Origin: JBCDJG01 sp038748065
GTDB lineage: Bacteria; Pseudomonadota; Gammaproteobacteria; Pseudomonadales; Halieaceae
DNA length: 12,787 nt
Direction: 5' to 3'
NCBI GenBank assembly: GCA_038748065.1
Contig: JBCDJG010000093.1
Span: 1-12,787, forward strand
The notes under the pieces are model-generated. The model was not told the origin of the DNA and searched no databases. It saw only the letters and a program-made list of their open reading frames with translations. This document shows, in pieces, positions 1-6,400 of this stretch (position 1 is the stretch's first letter; the number at the start of each line of letters is the position of its first letter). The position numbers and the translations under genes were made by a program.

Positions 1-1163
1 ACCGCCGAAGGCTCAAGCTGCAGATTTTCTGCGTCCTTGGCCATACGGATATAGCGGAAGAGAGTCTCGTCTTCGACGGTAAAATACCCGTCAATCATTC
101 TTTCCATGGCGCGGCCTACAAAGCCCGAGGCACGGCCAACGGCCAGGCCATCGGCAGCGGTGCGGTTATCAATACCCAATTCCTGCACAGAGATCCCATC
201 ATGTAATCCCGTACATACACCAAGCATCATGCAGGGTGAATGCGTTGGCTCTGCAAAAAAGCAGTGCACGTTATCGCCGAAGGCGAGCTTCAGCCCGAAG
301 GCCACACCGCCCGGCCCGCCACCAACGCCACAGGGCAGGTAGACAAATAGTGGGTGCTCCGCATCGACAGTGATCGCCTGCTCCGCGAACTGCTGCTTAA
401 GTCGCTCCCCCGCGACCGCGTAGCCCAGAAAGAGCTGGGTGGAATTTTCGTCATCGACAAAGTGGCAGTAGGGGTCTCCTTCTGCTGCTTTCCTGCCCTG
501 CTCAACCGCAACGCTGTAATCCGATTCGTACTCGTAGACGTCGACGCCGCATCCGCGCAAGCGATCCTTTTTCCACTGTCGTGCATCAGCCGACATGTGA
601 ACGCTCACACGGAAGCCGAGCGCTGCGCCCATGATGCCAACGGAAAGACCCAGGTTACCGGTGGAGCCCACCGCGACCTCATAAGCAGAGAAGAACTCGC
701 GGAAGCGCGGCGTATTGAGCACCGCATAATCGTCATCACTGTTCAGCATGCCTGCGGAAAAGGCCAGTTGCTCTGCGTGATAGAGCACCTCATGGATGCC
801 GCCCCGCGCCTTGATCGAACCGGAAATAGGCAGCTGCGCATCCAGTTTGATATGCAAGCGACCCGGAAAAGCAGTGCCAGTCTCGGCTTGCAAAGCCGAT
901 TGCAAGGCTGTCGCCCTGACCAAGGGGGATTCCAACAGCCCGTTCATAGGCTGCGTCTCTGGAAATGCACATTGAAAGAAGGCTGCGAATCGCGCCAAGC
1001 GAGCAGAGGTCGCCGCCACATCTTCCGGGCCAAGGCCAACATAAGCCAGGGCGCCTTCATAGGGCTCAACCCGGTCACTGAACCAGCACGCAGGCTCCAT
1101 ACGCACCAGGGATTCCAATATCTGTGGATCGCCAGGCAAATCACTGATCTGTAGATTACCCAT
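1..1163 (-). CDS. dsdA: D-serine ammonia-lyase (D-serine dehydratase), C-terminus off the left edge
   Basis: PLP-dependent enzyme that converts D-serine to pyruvate and ammonia in the cytoplasm, used for detoxification and as a carbon and nitrogen source. I translated the minus strand by hand and the frame is open from an ATG at 1163 to the window edge, giving 387 residues. E. coli DsdA is about 442 residues, so roughly the last 55 are missing. The PLP-binding lysine lies in SGSIKARGG at residue 118, the same number as in E. coli DsdA. The phosphate-binding loop GSTGNLG, the stretch HMSADARQWKKDRLR and the glycine-rich CGVGGGPGG are all present. The start has only a weak purine-rich stretch (GAGAG) upstream. 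The gene lies 108 nt downstream of recX on the same strand, with its own likely promoter. No dsdC-type regulator is visible. Identification is firm. Confidence 0.95.
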   Translation of the reverse strand, partial: MGNLQISDLPGDPQILESLVRMEPACWFSDRVEPYEGALAYVGLGPEDVAATSARLARFAAFFQCAFPETQPMNGLLESPLVRATALQSALQAETGTAFPGRLHIKLDAQLPISGSIKARGGIHEVLYHAEQLAFSAGMLNSDDDYAVLNTPRFREFFSAYEVAVGSTGNLGLSVGIMGAALGFRVSVHMSADARQWKKDRLRGCGVDVYEYESDYSVAVEQGRKAAEGDPYCHFVDDENSTQLFLGYAVAGERLKQQFAEQAITVDAEHPLFVYLPCGVGGGPGGVAFGLKLAFGDNVHCFFAEPTHSPCMMLGVCTGLHDGISVQELGIDNRTAADGLAVGRASGFVGRAMERMIDGYFTVEDETLFRYIRMAKDAENLQLEPSA

Positions 1164-1195
1164 GCATCTGGTCTCTCAACAACTCGATGCAAAGT

Positions 1196-1223
1196 ATCTT
1201 AACGTAAAACTAAAAATAAACAA
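1196..1223 (-). promoter_or_regulatory. candidate sigma-70 promoter for dsdA
   Basis: In the AT-rich gap between recX and dsdA the minus strand reads TTGTTT (1223-1218), a 16-nt spacer, then TAAGAT (1201-1196). These match the consensus at 3 of 6 and 4 of 6 bases. The -10 box is about 33 nt upstream of the dsdA ATG. The drop in GC content compared with the flanking genes supports a promoter here. The exact boxes are a guess. Confidence 0.4.
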
Positions 1224-1237
1224 TAAGTGATGCTAGC

Positions 1238-1260
1238 AAGTACTCACAGCATGAGTGCTT
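1238..1260. repeat. imperfect inverted repeat upstream of dsdA / downstream of recX
   Basis: AAGTACTCA (1238-1246) and TGAGTGCTT (1252-1260) form a 9-bp dyad with one mismatch around a 5-nt centre. It lies just upstream of the proposed dsdA -35 box, where an activator such as a LysR-type protein could bind. It also lies just after the recX stop, so it could be a weak transcript-end hairpin. No uninterrupted T-run follows on the minus strand, which makes a strong intrinsic terminator less likely. Confidence 0.4.
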
Positions 1261-1271
1261 ACATGACTTGA

Positions 1272-1739
1272 TCAGAGTAGGTCTTGAAAGTGCTCGGTGG
1301 CAAAGCCACGGTACTGCATGAAACGGCTTCGACGTGCCTTTTCCTTGATGTCGCTCGCCGGCACACCGTCAAACTTGCGCGCCAGTACTTTGCTGGCACT
1401 GTCGAACCAGTCGAAGTCACCAGCTTCTAAAATAGCCTGAATGTCCGCCTCAGCAATGCCCTTCTGGCGCATCTCCTGGCGAATACGCAGCGGGCCTTGC
1501 CCGCGGTTATAGCGCTGGCGGACCAGGCTTTCGGCATACCGTGCATCGGACTGCAGATTCTCGTTAGCCAGGCGATCTAACTGCTCGAGAATAAGCTCCT
1601 CATCCTCAAACCGCTTCCTGAGTTTCATGAGCAATTCTCGACGAGAGTGTTCACGGCGAGTAAGCAGGTCCATCGCGGCAATTCTAATAGCTGCGGGGCT
1701 TGTCTCCGACAGCTTGGACAGGTCCGGCTGGTCAGTCAT
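1272..1739 (-). CDS. recX: recombination regulator RecX
   Basis: RecX binds RecA and RecA filaments and limits filament growth and recombinase activity. The protein is 155 residues, close to the roughly 150-170 usual for the family. It is helical and rich in charged residues, with the typical RecX pattern: LTRREHSRRELLMKLRKRF near residues 25-43, then SDARYAESLVRQRYNRGQGP, then a C-terminal RRSRFMQYRGFATEHFQ. It follows recA on the same strand after 87 nt. The ATG at 1739 has no recognisable Shine-Dalgarno sequence; the bases before it are the T-rich tail of a GC-rich hairpin. This fits low expression by read-through from recA, as known in E. coli. The next in-frame methionine is residue 23, which would cut into the first conserved block, so the ATG at 1739 is preferred. 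Confidence 0.93.
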   Translation of the reverse strand: MTDQPDLSKLSETSPAAIRIAAMDLLTRREHSRRELLMKLRKRFEDEELILEQLDRLANENLQSDARYAESLVRQRYNRGQGPLRIRQEMRQKGIAEADIQAILEAGDFDWFDSASKVLARKFDGVPASDIKEKARRSRFMQYRGFATEHFQDLL

Positions 1740-1799
1740 AGAGAAAAGCAGGCGCCGGGCGCGGGAGCGTGAGTGGAACGCGTGGAATCGCCCGCCGCC
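1740..1799 (-). terminator. recA-recX intergenic hairpin (attenuator-like terminator)
   Basis: On the minus strand GGCGGCGGGCG (1799-1789) can pair with CGCCCGGCGCC (1761-1751), 11 positions with one mismatch. The loop is 27 nt and the stem is followed at once by TGCTTTTCTCT (1750-1740), which runs into the recX ATG. A GC-rich stem plus T-rich tail between recA and recX matches the read-through terminator that keeps RecX low in E. coli. The tail is interrupted by C residues, so partial rather than complete termination is likely. Confidence 0.6.
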
Positions 1800-1826
1800 T
1801 GAGGGGGAAAGGCTGTAAGGAGCCGC

Positions 1827-2870
1827 TTATTCCTGCGGCTCCTCTGCGCTAGCAGCCTCCTCGTCCTGAGCGGGCTGCTCAGGCGTAGCCATAGTCTGGG
1901 CGCGGATCGCAGACTCGATCTCGTTTGCAACCGCCGGATTATCTTCAAGAAACTTGGATGCGTTGGCCTTACCCTGACCAATCTTGTCGCCCTTGTAGGC
2001 ATACCAAGCGCCGGACTTGTCCACCAGGTTGAGCTTCACACCCCAATCGATGACTTCGCCCATGTGGTAGATACCCTTGCCGTACATAATCTGGAACTCG
2101 GCCTGCTTGAACGGCGGTGATACCTTGTTCTTCACCACCTTTACGCGGGTTTCGTTACCCACCACCTCGTCACCATCCTTGACCGCACCGATGCGGCGGA
2201 TATCCATGCGTACCGACGAGTAGAACTTCAGCGCGTTGCCCCCGGTCGTGGTTTCCGGAGAACCAAACATCACACCGATTTTCATGCGAATCTGGTTAAT
2301 GAAGATAACCAGACAGTTGGTCTGCTTGATGGCGCCAGTCAGCTTGCGCATTGCCTGACTGAGGAGTCGTGCCTGCAGGCCCACGTGGGAGTCACCCATG
2401 TCCCCTTCGATTTCCGCTTTCGGCGTCAGCGCAGCGACGGAATCAACAACCAGGACATCAACGGCGCCTGAGCGCACCAGCATTTCGGCCACTTCCAGAG
2501 CCTGCTCGCCCGTGTCCGGCTGGGACATGATCAGGTCGTCCATCTGCACGCCCAGCTTTTCTGCGTAAATCGGATCCAGGGCGTGCTCGGCGTCAATAAA
2601 GGCCGCGGTACCTCCAGCCTTTTGTGCCTCGGCAATCACCTGGAGTGTCAGGGTGGTTTTACCTGAGGACTCCGGCCCGTAGATTTCGCAGATACGCCCC
2701 TTGGGCAGTCCGCCAATACCCAGCGCGATATCCAGACCCAGTGAGCCGGTTGAAATCGACGGGATCGCAACGTGCTCGCGATCACCCATACGCATTACCG
2801 TGCCCTTGCCGAACTGGCGTTCGATTTGCGAGAGCGCGGCTTCCAGTGCTTTTTCCTTGTTGGCGTCCAT
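1827..2870 (-). CDS. recA: recombinase RecA
   Basis: DNA-dependent ATPase that forms filaments on single-stranded DNA, carries out strand exchange and triggers LexA self-cleavage in the SOS response. The protein is 347 residues (E. coli 353). Walker A GPESSGKT is at residues 65-72, with the ATP-binding lysine at 71. The catalytic glutamate is E95 in FIDAEHALDP, and Walker B VLVVDS ends near D143. Loop L1 (GDMGDSHVGLQARLLSQ) and loop L2 (IRMKIGVMFGSPETTTGGNA) are intact. The C-terminus is acidic (DEEAASAEEPQE), as is usual for regulated RecA. The ATG at 2870 aligns with the family N-terminus and has a modest AGGGGA ribosome-binding site. A LexA-type box lies about 130 nt upstream. The gene is complete and unbroken. 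Confidence 0.99.
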   Translation of the reverse strand: MDANKEKALEAALSQIERQFGKGTVMRMGDREHVAIPSISTGSLGLDIALGIGGLPKGRICEIYGPESSGKTTLTLQVIAEAQKAGGTAAFIDAEHALDPIYAEKLGVQMDDLIMSQPDTGEQALEVAEMLVRSGAVDVLVVDSVAALTPKAEIEGDMGDSHVGLQARLLSQAMRKLTGAIKQTNCLVIFINQIRMKIGVMFGSPETTTGGNALKFYSSVRMDIRRIGAVKDGDEVVGNETRVKVVKNKVSPPFKQAEFQIMYGKGIYHMGEVIDWGVKLNLVDKSGAWYAYKGDKIGQGKANASKFLEDNPAVANEIESAIRAQTMATPEQPAQDEEAASAEEPQE

Positions 2871-3000
2871 ACTGTGTCCCCTGTTGTATCTGCTTCTGTG
2901 TTTAAGTGGGTCAATTCGTCACGGGTGGCTTCTAAAATCACTTATCACTGCGTGATCTTGCTGATTTCTCAGCGTTTGCCCCGAAGCCGCCCGGCACAAC

Positions 3001-3020
3001 TACTGTACATATACTCAGTG
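3001..3020. promoter_or_regulatory. LexA-binding site (SOS box) of recA
   Basis: The plus strand reads TACTGTACATATACTCAGTG. The core is CTGT, 8 nt, TCAG, one base off the gammaproteobacterial LexA consensus CTGT-N8-ACAG, with the usual alternating AT spacer. It is a near palindrome and overlaps the proposed recA -10 region, which is where LexA would block RNA polymerase. Confidence 0.8.
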
Positions 3021-3039
3021 CTTTAAAATCGAATTGCAA
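3011..3039 (-). promoter_or_regulatory. candidate recA promoter overlapping the SOS box
   Basis: On the minus strand TTGCAA (3039-3034) is followed by a 17-nt spacer and GAGTAT (3016-3011). The -10 box is poor, but it lies inside the LexA site, as expected for an SOS promoter. The exact boxes are uncertain; the overlap with the SOS box is the main support. Confidence 0.4.
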
Positions 3040-3072
3040 GCCCCTGATTCCATTAAATTCGCCCACGGGAAA

Positions 3073-3101
3073 GTCACCTGCCTGAATTGGCGACAGGTGG
3101 C
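3073..3101. repeat. CACCTG/CAGGTG inverted repeat upstream of the MFS operon
   Basis: CACCTG (3075-3080) and CAGGTG (3094-3099) are perfect 6-bp arms around 13 nt. They extend to 8 pairs if a G·T wobble is allowed (3073-3101). The dyad lies about 100 nt upstream of the GTG start of the MFS gene. It could be a regulator site or a leader hairpin; nothing in the sequence decides between them. Confidence 0.35.
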
Positions 3102-3201
3102 ACTACGGGGCAATACCAGCCGCTGTTCCTGTCCTATACGCGGGCAAGACCCCGCTTCGGGCTGCCTCTAGACTGGATTTCGCACAGCGTCAGGAGTCTC
3201 C

Positions 3202-4434
3202 GTGGCTATAGCAAGCGCCGACAACTCGACCACAGAAGTGGTCCAAAACAAAAGTGTATTCGACGCGTGGCAGTCCGTGGCAATCGCGATCTACATGGCC
3301 TTGGCCGGCTACGGCGTCATGGTGGGCATCCCGGTCATCAGCACGGCCTGGGTTGACCTGCTGGGTTTCTCGGAGGTGCAGGTCGGGCGCGTGGCCGGCG
3401 CTGATCTGGGCGGCTTTTCCGCCGGTGCAGTCCTCGCTTCCCTGCTGGTTGCGCGCATGGATCGCCGCCTCCTGGTTCTGCTCGCTGCCACGGTGGCTAT
3501 GGCCGCAAACGGCCTGTGTATGGTCATGCTGAGCTACACCGAAACACTTTGGCTGCGCGTTATCGCGGGTTTTGGATCTGGCGCTTACACCGCTGTCGCC
3601 ATCGCCACACTCGCGGGCAACGCCAAGCCAGCCCGGGCCTTCAATATCCTGCTGTTTTCCTTCGCCTTTTCGCAGGGTGGCGCCCTTTGGCTGCTGCCGC
3701 AGCTCAGCATGAACGGCATCTACGCCTTTTTCATTGGCACCTACGCCTGCAGCCTGCTGTTTCTGCGCTGGCTGCCGGCGCGCCCGGTGGCAAGGCGCCT
3801 GGACGTGGAGATCGATACGAAGGCCGCCACCGGACAACACGCTTTAAGTCACATCAAGGTGCCCATGTCAGTGCCGTGGCTTGTGCTAGGCGCGGTGCTC
3901 CTCACCTACGTCAATATCGGCGCCTACTGGACCTATATCGAACTGGCCAGCGCGGAATCTGCGGCAGATGCTGACTGGGTCAGTAAACTGCTGGTCTACA
4001 CCTCGGTATTCTCAGTCATTGGCTGTGCCTGTGCGACCCTGATCAGCAATCGTTTCGGCCTGGCGCGTCCCCTGCTGGTCACGCTTATCGCCCAGGGCAT
4101 TCTCGTGGGCATGCTCGCGGCTGGCATCAACAATATCAACGTCATGATCAGCATGTTCGCCTTCAATTTCTGCTGGATATTTGTCGACGTCTATCAATCA
4201 GCAACCATCGCCAATGTCGATCATTCGGGCCGCTTTGCCGCGTTGCTGCCTGGCGCACAGGGGCTGGGGCAGATTATAGGCCCCAACCTTGCCGCCTCAC
4301 TGCTGGCCGTCGGATCAGGCTACAGCAGTATTTTTGTGATGTGTGCAGCGGCTTCGTTGCTGGCATTCGCTGTTTACCTGTTTATGTACCTGCGACTACG
4401 GCGCACGATACCGGCTCTGGCAGATGCGTCATGA
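3202..4434 (+). CDS. major facilitator superfamily transporter
   Basis: Integral inner-membrane protein of 410 residues, a normal size for a 12-helix MFS carrier. Strongly hydrophobic segments alternate with short polar loops over the whole length, with a larger charged central loop near residues 195-225 (ARRLDVEIDTKAATGQH). A degenerate MFS motif A is visible between helices 2 and 3, ending ARMDRR at residues 84-89. The start is GTG, chosen because AGGAG (3192-3196) lies 5 nt upstream and no better start is near. It is the first gene of a run with a Tat-exported flavoprotein and a PYROXD2-like oxidase, so it probably imports the substrate or exports a product of those enzymes. The substrate cannot be read from the sequence. 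Confidence 0.88.
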   Translation: MAIASADNSTTEVVQNKSVFDAWQSVAIAIYMALAGYGVMVGIPVISTAWVDLLGFSEVQVGRVAGADLGGFSAGAVLASLLVARMDRRLLVLLAATVAMAANGLCMVMLSYTETLWLRVIAGFGSGAYTAVAIATLAGNAKPARAFNILLFSFAFSQGGALWLLPQLSMNGIYAFFIGTYACSLLFLRWLPARPVARRLDVEIDTKAATGQHALSHIKVPMSVPWLVLGAVLLTYVNIGAYWTYIELASAESAADADWVSKLLVYTSVFSVIGCACATLISNRFGLARPLLVTLIAQGILVGMLAAGINNINVMISMFAFNFCWIFVDVYQSATIANVDHSGRFAALLPGAQGLGQIIGPNLAASLLAVGSGYSSIFVMCAAASLLAFAVYLFMYLRLRRTIPALADAS

Positions 4435-4456
4435 ATCATCGGGAGGCCGCATCGGC

Positions 4457-6364
4457 ATGAACAGCGAAGACCGTAATCTCGGCATGGGCTGCAAGATCAC
4501 ACGCCGCGATCTGCTTCAGGGCATGGGCGCCACAGCCGGCATGGCGATACTACCCCGGCCCCTCGCAGCAGCGCCTGCTGGACACAGCACAGCCTCCTAC
4601 CCACCGGCTGAAACCGGCATGCGCGGCAACCACCCCGGTTCCTGGGAAACAGCTCATGCGCTCGCGCGCAATGGCGTGCGCGAATGGGGCGACGCCCAGA
4701 CCGAAGACGAGTCTGAATATGACCTCGTCGTGGTCGGCGCCGGCATCAGTGGGCTCGCTGCCGCCTGGTTCTGGCGCAAGGAGCGTCCCGACGCACGCAT
4801 ACTGATTCTCGATAACCACGACGACTTCGGCGGTCATGCGCGGCGTAACGAGTTCTCGGTAGGCGGCAGAACCCTACTCGGTTGCGGTGGCAGCCAGAAT
4901 CTTGTGGCCCCGGATAACTACCCGCTTGAGCTGCAGCGTATGCTTAGGGAACTGAGCGTCGATACATCGCGTTTCGAGCAAGCCTACGACGACGATTTCT
5001 ATCAGCGGCACAATCTCGCGGCGGGCATCTACTTCGATGAGGCGGGCTGGGGTACGCGCAAACTTCTGCGCTACAAGCTCGCAAACGTCTTTGAGAATTA
5101 CATCCCTGTGGCCGAGACGGGCCTGAGCCATCGCGAGGCTGCTGCCAAATTGCCTATGCCCGACGCCGCGCGGGCGCAGGCGCTCAACATGCTCAGCGGC
5201 AAGGGCGTGCCCGTGCCAGGTGATTCCGAATACGACCGCTGGCAGTACCTGGCCACCATGACCTATCGGGAGTTCATGGTTCGTCACTACGGCGTTAGCG
5301 AAGAAGCCGTCTTCCGCCTTTTCCAGAACATGACCTATGACTCTGGCTCGCGCATCGACACGACCGCGGCGTTTAGCGCCATTTTTTACGGTGGGCTGCC
5401 GGGTATTGAACTCACTGGCGTGACCCCCGAAGACAGCGTCCCCTACCGCTACCATTTCCCGGATGGCAATGCCTCGATCGCTCGCTTGCTGGTGCGGCAG
5501 ATGATTCCTGCGGCAGCGGCCGGAGACGGCATGGAGGACATCGTCACCGCAACGATGGATTACGGCAAGCTCGACCGGCGCGAGAACAGCGTTCGCTTGC
5601 GGCTGAACAGCACCGTCGTCGAGGTTGCACATCGCTCGAGCGCAAAACACTCCGAGGGTGTGGAGGTCAGCTACGTGCGTGCTGGTACCCGTTACAGCGT
5701 TAGGGCTGGCCAGGTTGTTCTGGCCTGTTACAACGCTATGATTCCTTCCCTCTGTCAGGAACTCCCCGTCGAGCAAAAGGCGGCCATGGCCAGGCAGGTG
5801 AAGGTGCCGATCCTCTACACCTCGGTAGCGGTGCGCAACTGGCAGGCCTGGAAGAAGCTGGGCGTGGGCGCGGTGATGTGCCCGAGCAGCTATCACGTTA
5901 AGGCTATTCTCGACTTTCCGGTCAGCATCGGAGACTACGCGTATAGCAACGACCCCGATGAGCCCACCCTTGTCCACATGCAGCGTTTCATGCTGCGCAA
6001 CGCCGATGGCATGAGCCGTCATCAGCAGTATCGCCTCGGTCGTCACGAGCTAATGACCACGCCCTTCGAAGAGATGGAGCGAGAGATTCGACGCCAGCTT
6101 GGCGGCATGCTGTCCGAGGGTGGCTTTGATCCAGCGGCGGATATCGCCGGTATTACCGTTAACCGCTGGGCGCATGGCTATTCGTCCTGGTACAGCGAGA
6201 TGGAAGATGAGATGTACGAAGATTGGGATGATCCACGCTACCCCCATGTTAAGGCGCGCCAGCCCTACGGGCGCATCGCGGTGGCGAATTCTGACGCCGG
6301 TGCCAGTGCCATGCTGGAGACTGCCGTCATGCAAGCTCACCGCGCCGTCGGTGAGCTGCTATAA
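4457..6364 (+). CDS. Tat-exported FAD-dependent oxidoreductase, spermidine dehydrogenase-like
   Basis: Predicted periplasmic flavoprotein of 635 residues that oxidises an amine or similar substrate. The N-terminus carries a twin-arginine signal: ITRRDLLQG with R16 and R17, a weakly hydrophobic stretch (GMGATAGMAIL, 22-32) and an AAA cleavage region near 37-39. The FAD-binding Rossmann fold follows: VVVGAGISGL with glycines at 94, 96 and 99, D119 at the end of the second strand, then NHDDFGGHARRNEF. That block, plus YDRWQYLATMTYREF and the later LDFPVSIGDYAYSNDPDEP, resemble the spermidine dehydrogenase (SpdH)-like family from memory; no alignment was run. The ATG at 4457 has GGGAGG about 10 nt upstream; an ATG at 4424 would overlap the MFS gene and push the signal inward. 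The gap to the MFS stop is 22 nt. The FAD fold and Tat signal are firm; the substrate is inferred. Confidence 0.82.
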   Translation: MNSEDRNLGMGCKITRRDLLQGMGATAGMAILPRPLAAAPAGHSTASYPPAETGMRGNHPGSWETAHALARNGVREWGDAQTEDESEYDLVVVGAGISGLAAAWFWRKERPDARILILDNHDDFGGHARRNEFSVGGRTLLGCGGSQNLVAPDNYPLELQRMLRELSVDTSRFEQAYDDDFYQRHNLAAGIYFDEAGWGTRKLLRYKLANVFENYIPVAETGLSHREAAAKLPMPDAARAQALNMLSGKGVPVPGDSEYDRWQYLATMTYREFMVRHYGVSEEAVFRLFQNMTYDSGSRIDTTAAFSAIFYGGLPGIELTGVTPEDSVPYRYHFPDGNASIARLLVRQMIPAAAAGDGMEDIVTATMDYGKLDRRENSVRLRLNSTVVEVAHRSSAKHSEGVEVSYVRAGTRYSVRAGQVVLACYNAMIPSLCQELPVEQKAAMARQVKVPILYTSVAVRNWQAWKKLGVGAVMCPSSYHVKAILDFPVSIGDYAYSNDPDEPTLVHMQRFMLRNADGMSRHQQYRLGRHELMTTPFEEMEREIRRQLGGMLSEGGFDPAADIAGITVNRWAHGYSSWYSEMEDEMYEDWDDPRYPHVKARQPYGRIAVANSDAGASAMLETAVMQAHRAVGELL

Positions 6365-6400
6365 CTGGCATACTCAGGATATAAGGATATTGCACCAGGC

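Larger units (their letters stand above)
2871..3201. other. divergent intergenic region between recA and the MFS gene
   Basis: About 330 bp without a gene. The recA side holds the SOS box and a likely promoter, which leaves a recA leader of roughly 120-130 nt. That leader contains a small perfect hairpin, ATCAC and GTGAT around a 3-nt centre at 2944-2956. The MFS side holds a CACCTG/CAGGTG dyad (3075-3099) and the GTG start's ribosome-binding site. I found no convincing -35/-10 pair for the MFS operon and no RNA gene. Confidence 0.7.

Noticed and set aside
354..1154. A 266-codon open frame on the plus strand
   Set aside because: It lies antisense to dsdA, whose minus-strand frame is intact with all PLP motifs. 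The plus-strand translation resembles nothing.
2871..2925. A TTGACC box on the minus strand close to the recA start as a second promoter
   Set aside because: The -35-like box is good, but the only -10 at suitable spacing is poor and would place the transcript start within a few bases of the ribosome-binding site.
3120..3180. TATACG near 3135 and short GC hairpins (such as CCCG/CGGG near 3151-3163) as a promoter or riboswitch for the MFS operon
   Set aside because: No -35 box at suitable spacing was found, and the hairpins are only 4-5 bp, which is expected by chance in GC-rich DNA.
3190..3840. A 216-codon minus-strand frame across the start of the MFS gene
   Set aside because: The translation is polar and low in recognisable structure, and it opposes a clear membrane protein frame with a good ribosome-binding site.
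4424..4456. Start of the Tat flavoprotein at the upstream ATG at 4424
   Set aside because: It would overlap the MFS gene, lacks a ribosome-binding site, and places extra residues before the twin-arginine signal. The ATG at 4457 has GGGAGG upstream.
4874..6046. A 390-codon open frame on the minus strand inside the Tat flavoprotein gene
   Set aside because: It is antisense to a gene with clear motifs in the plus frame. Its translation has no recognisable domain, and long antisense frames are common in GC-rich coding DNA.
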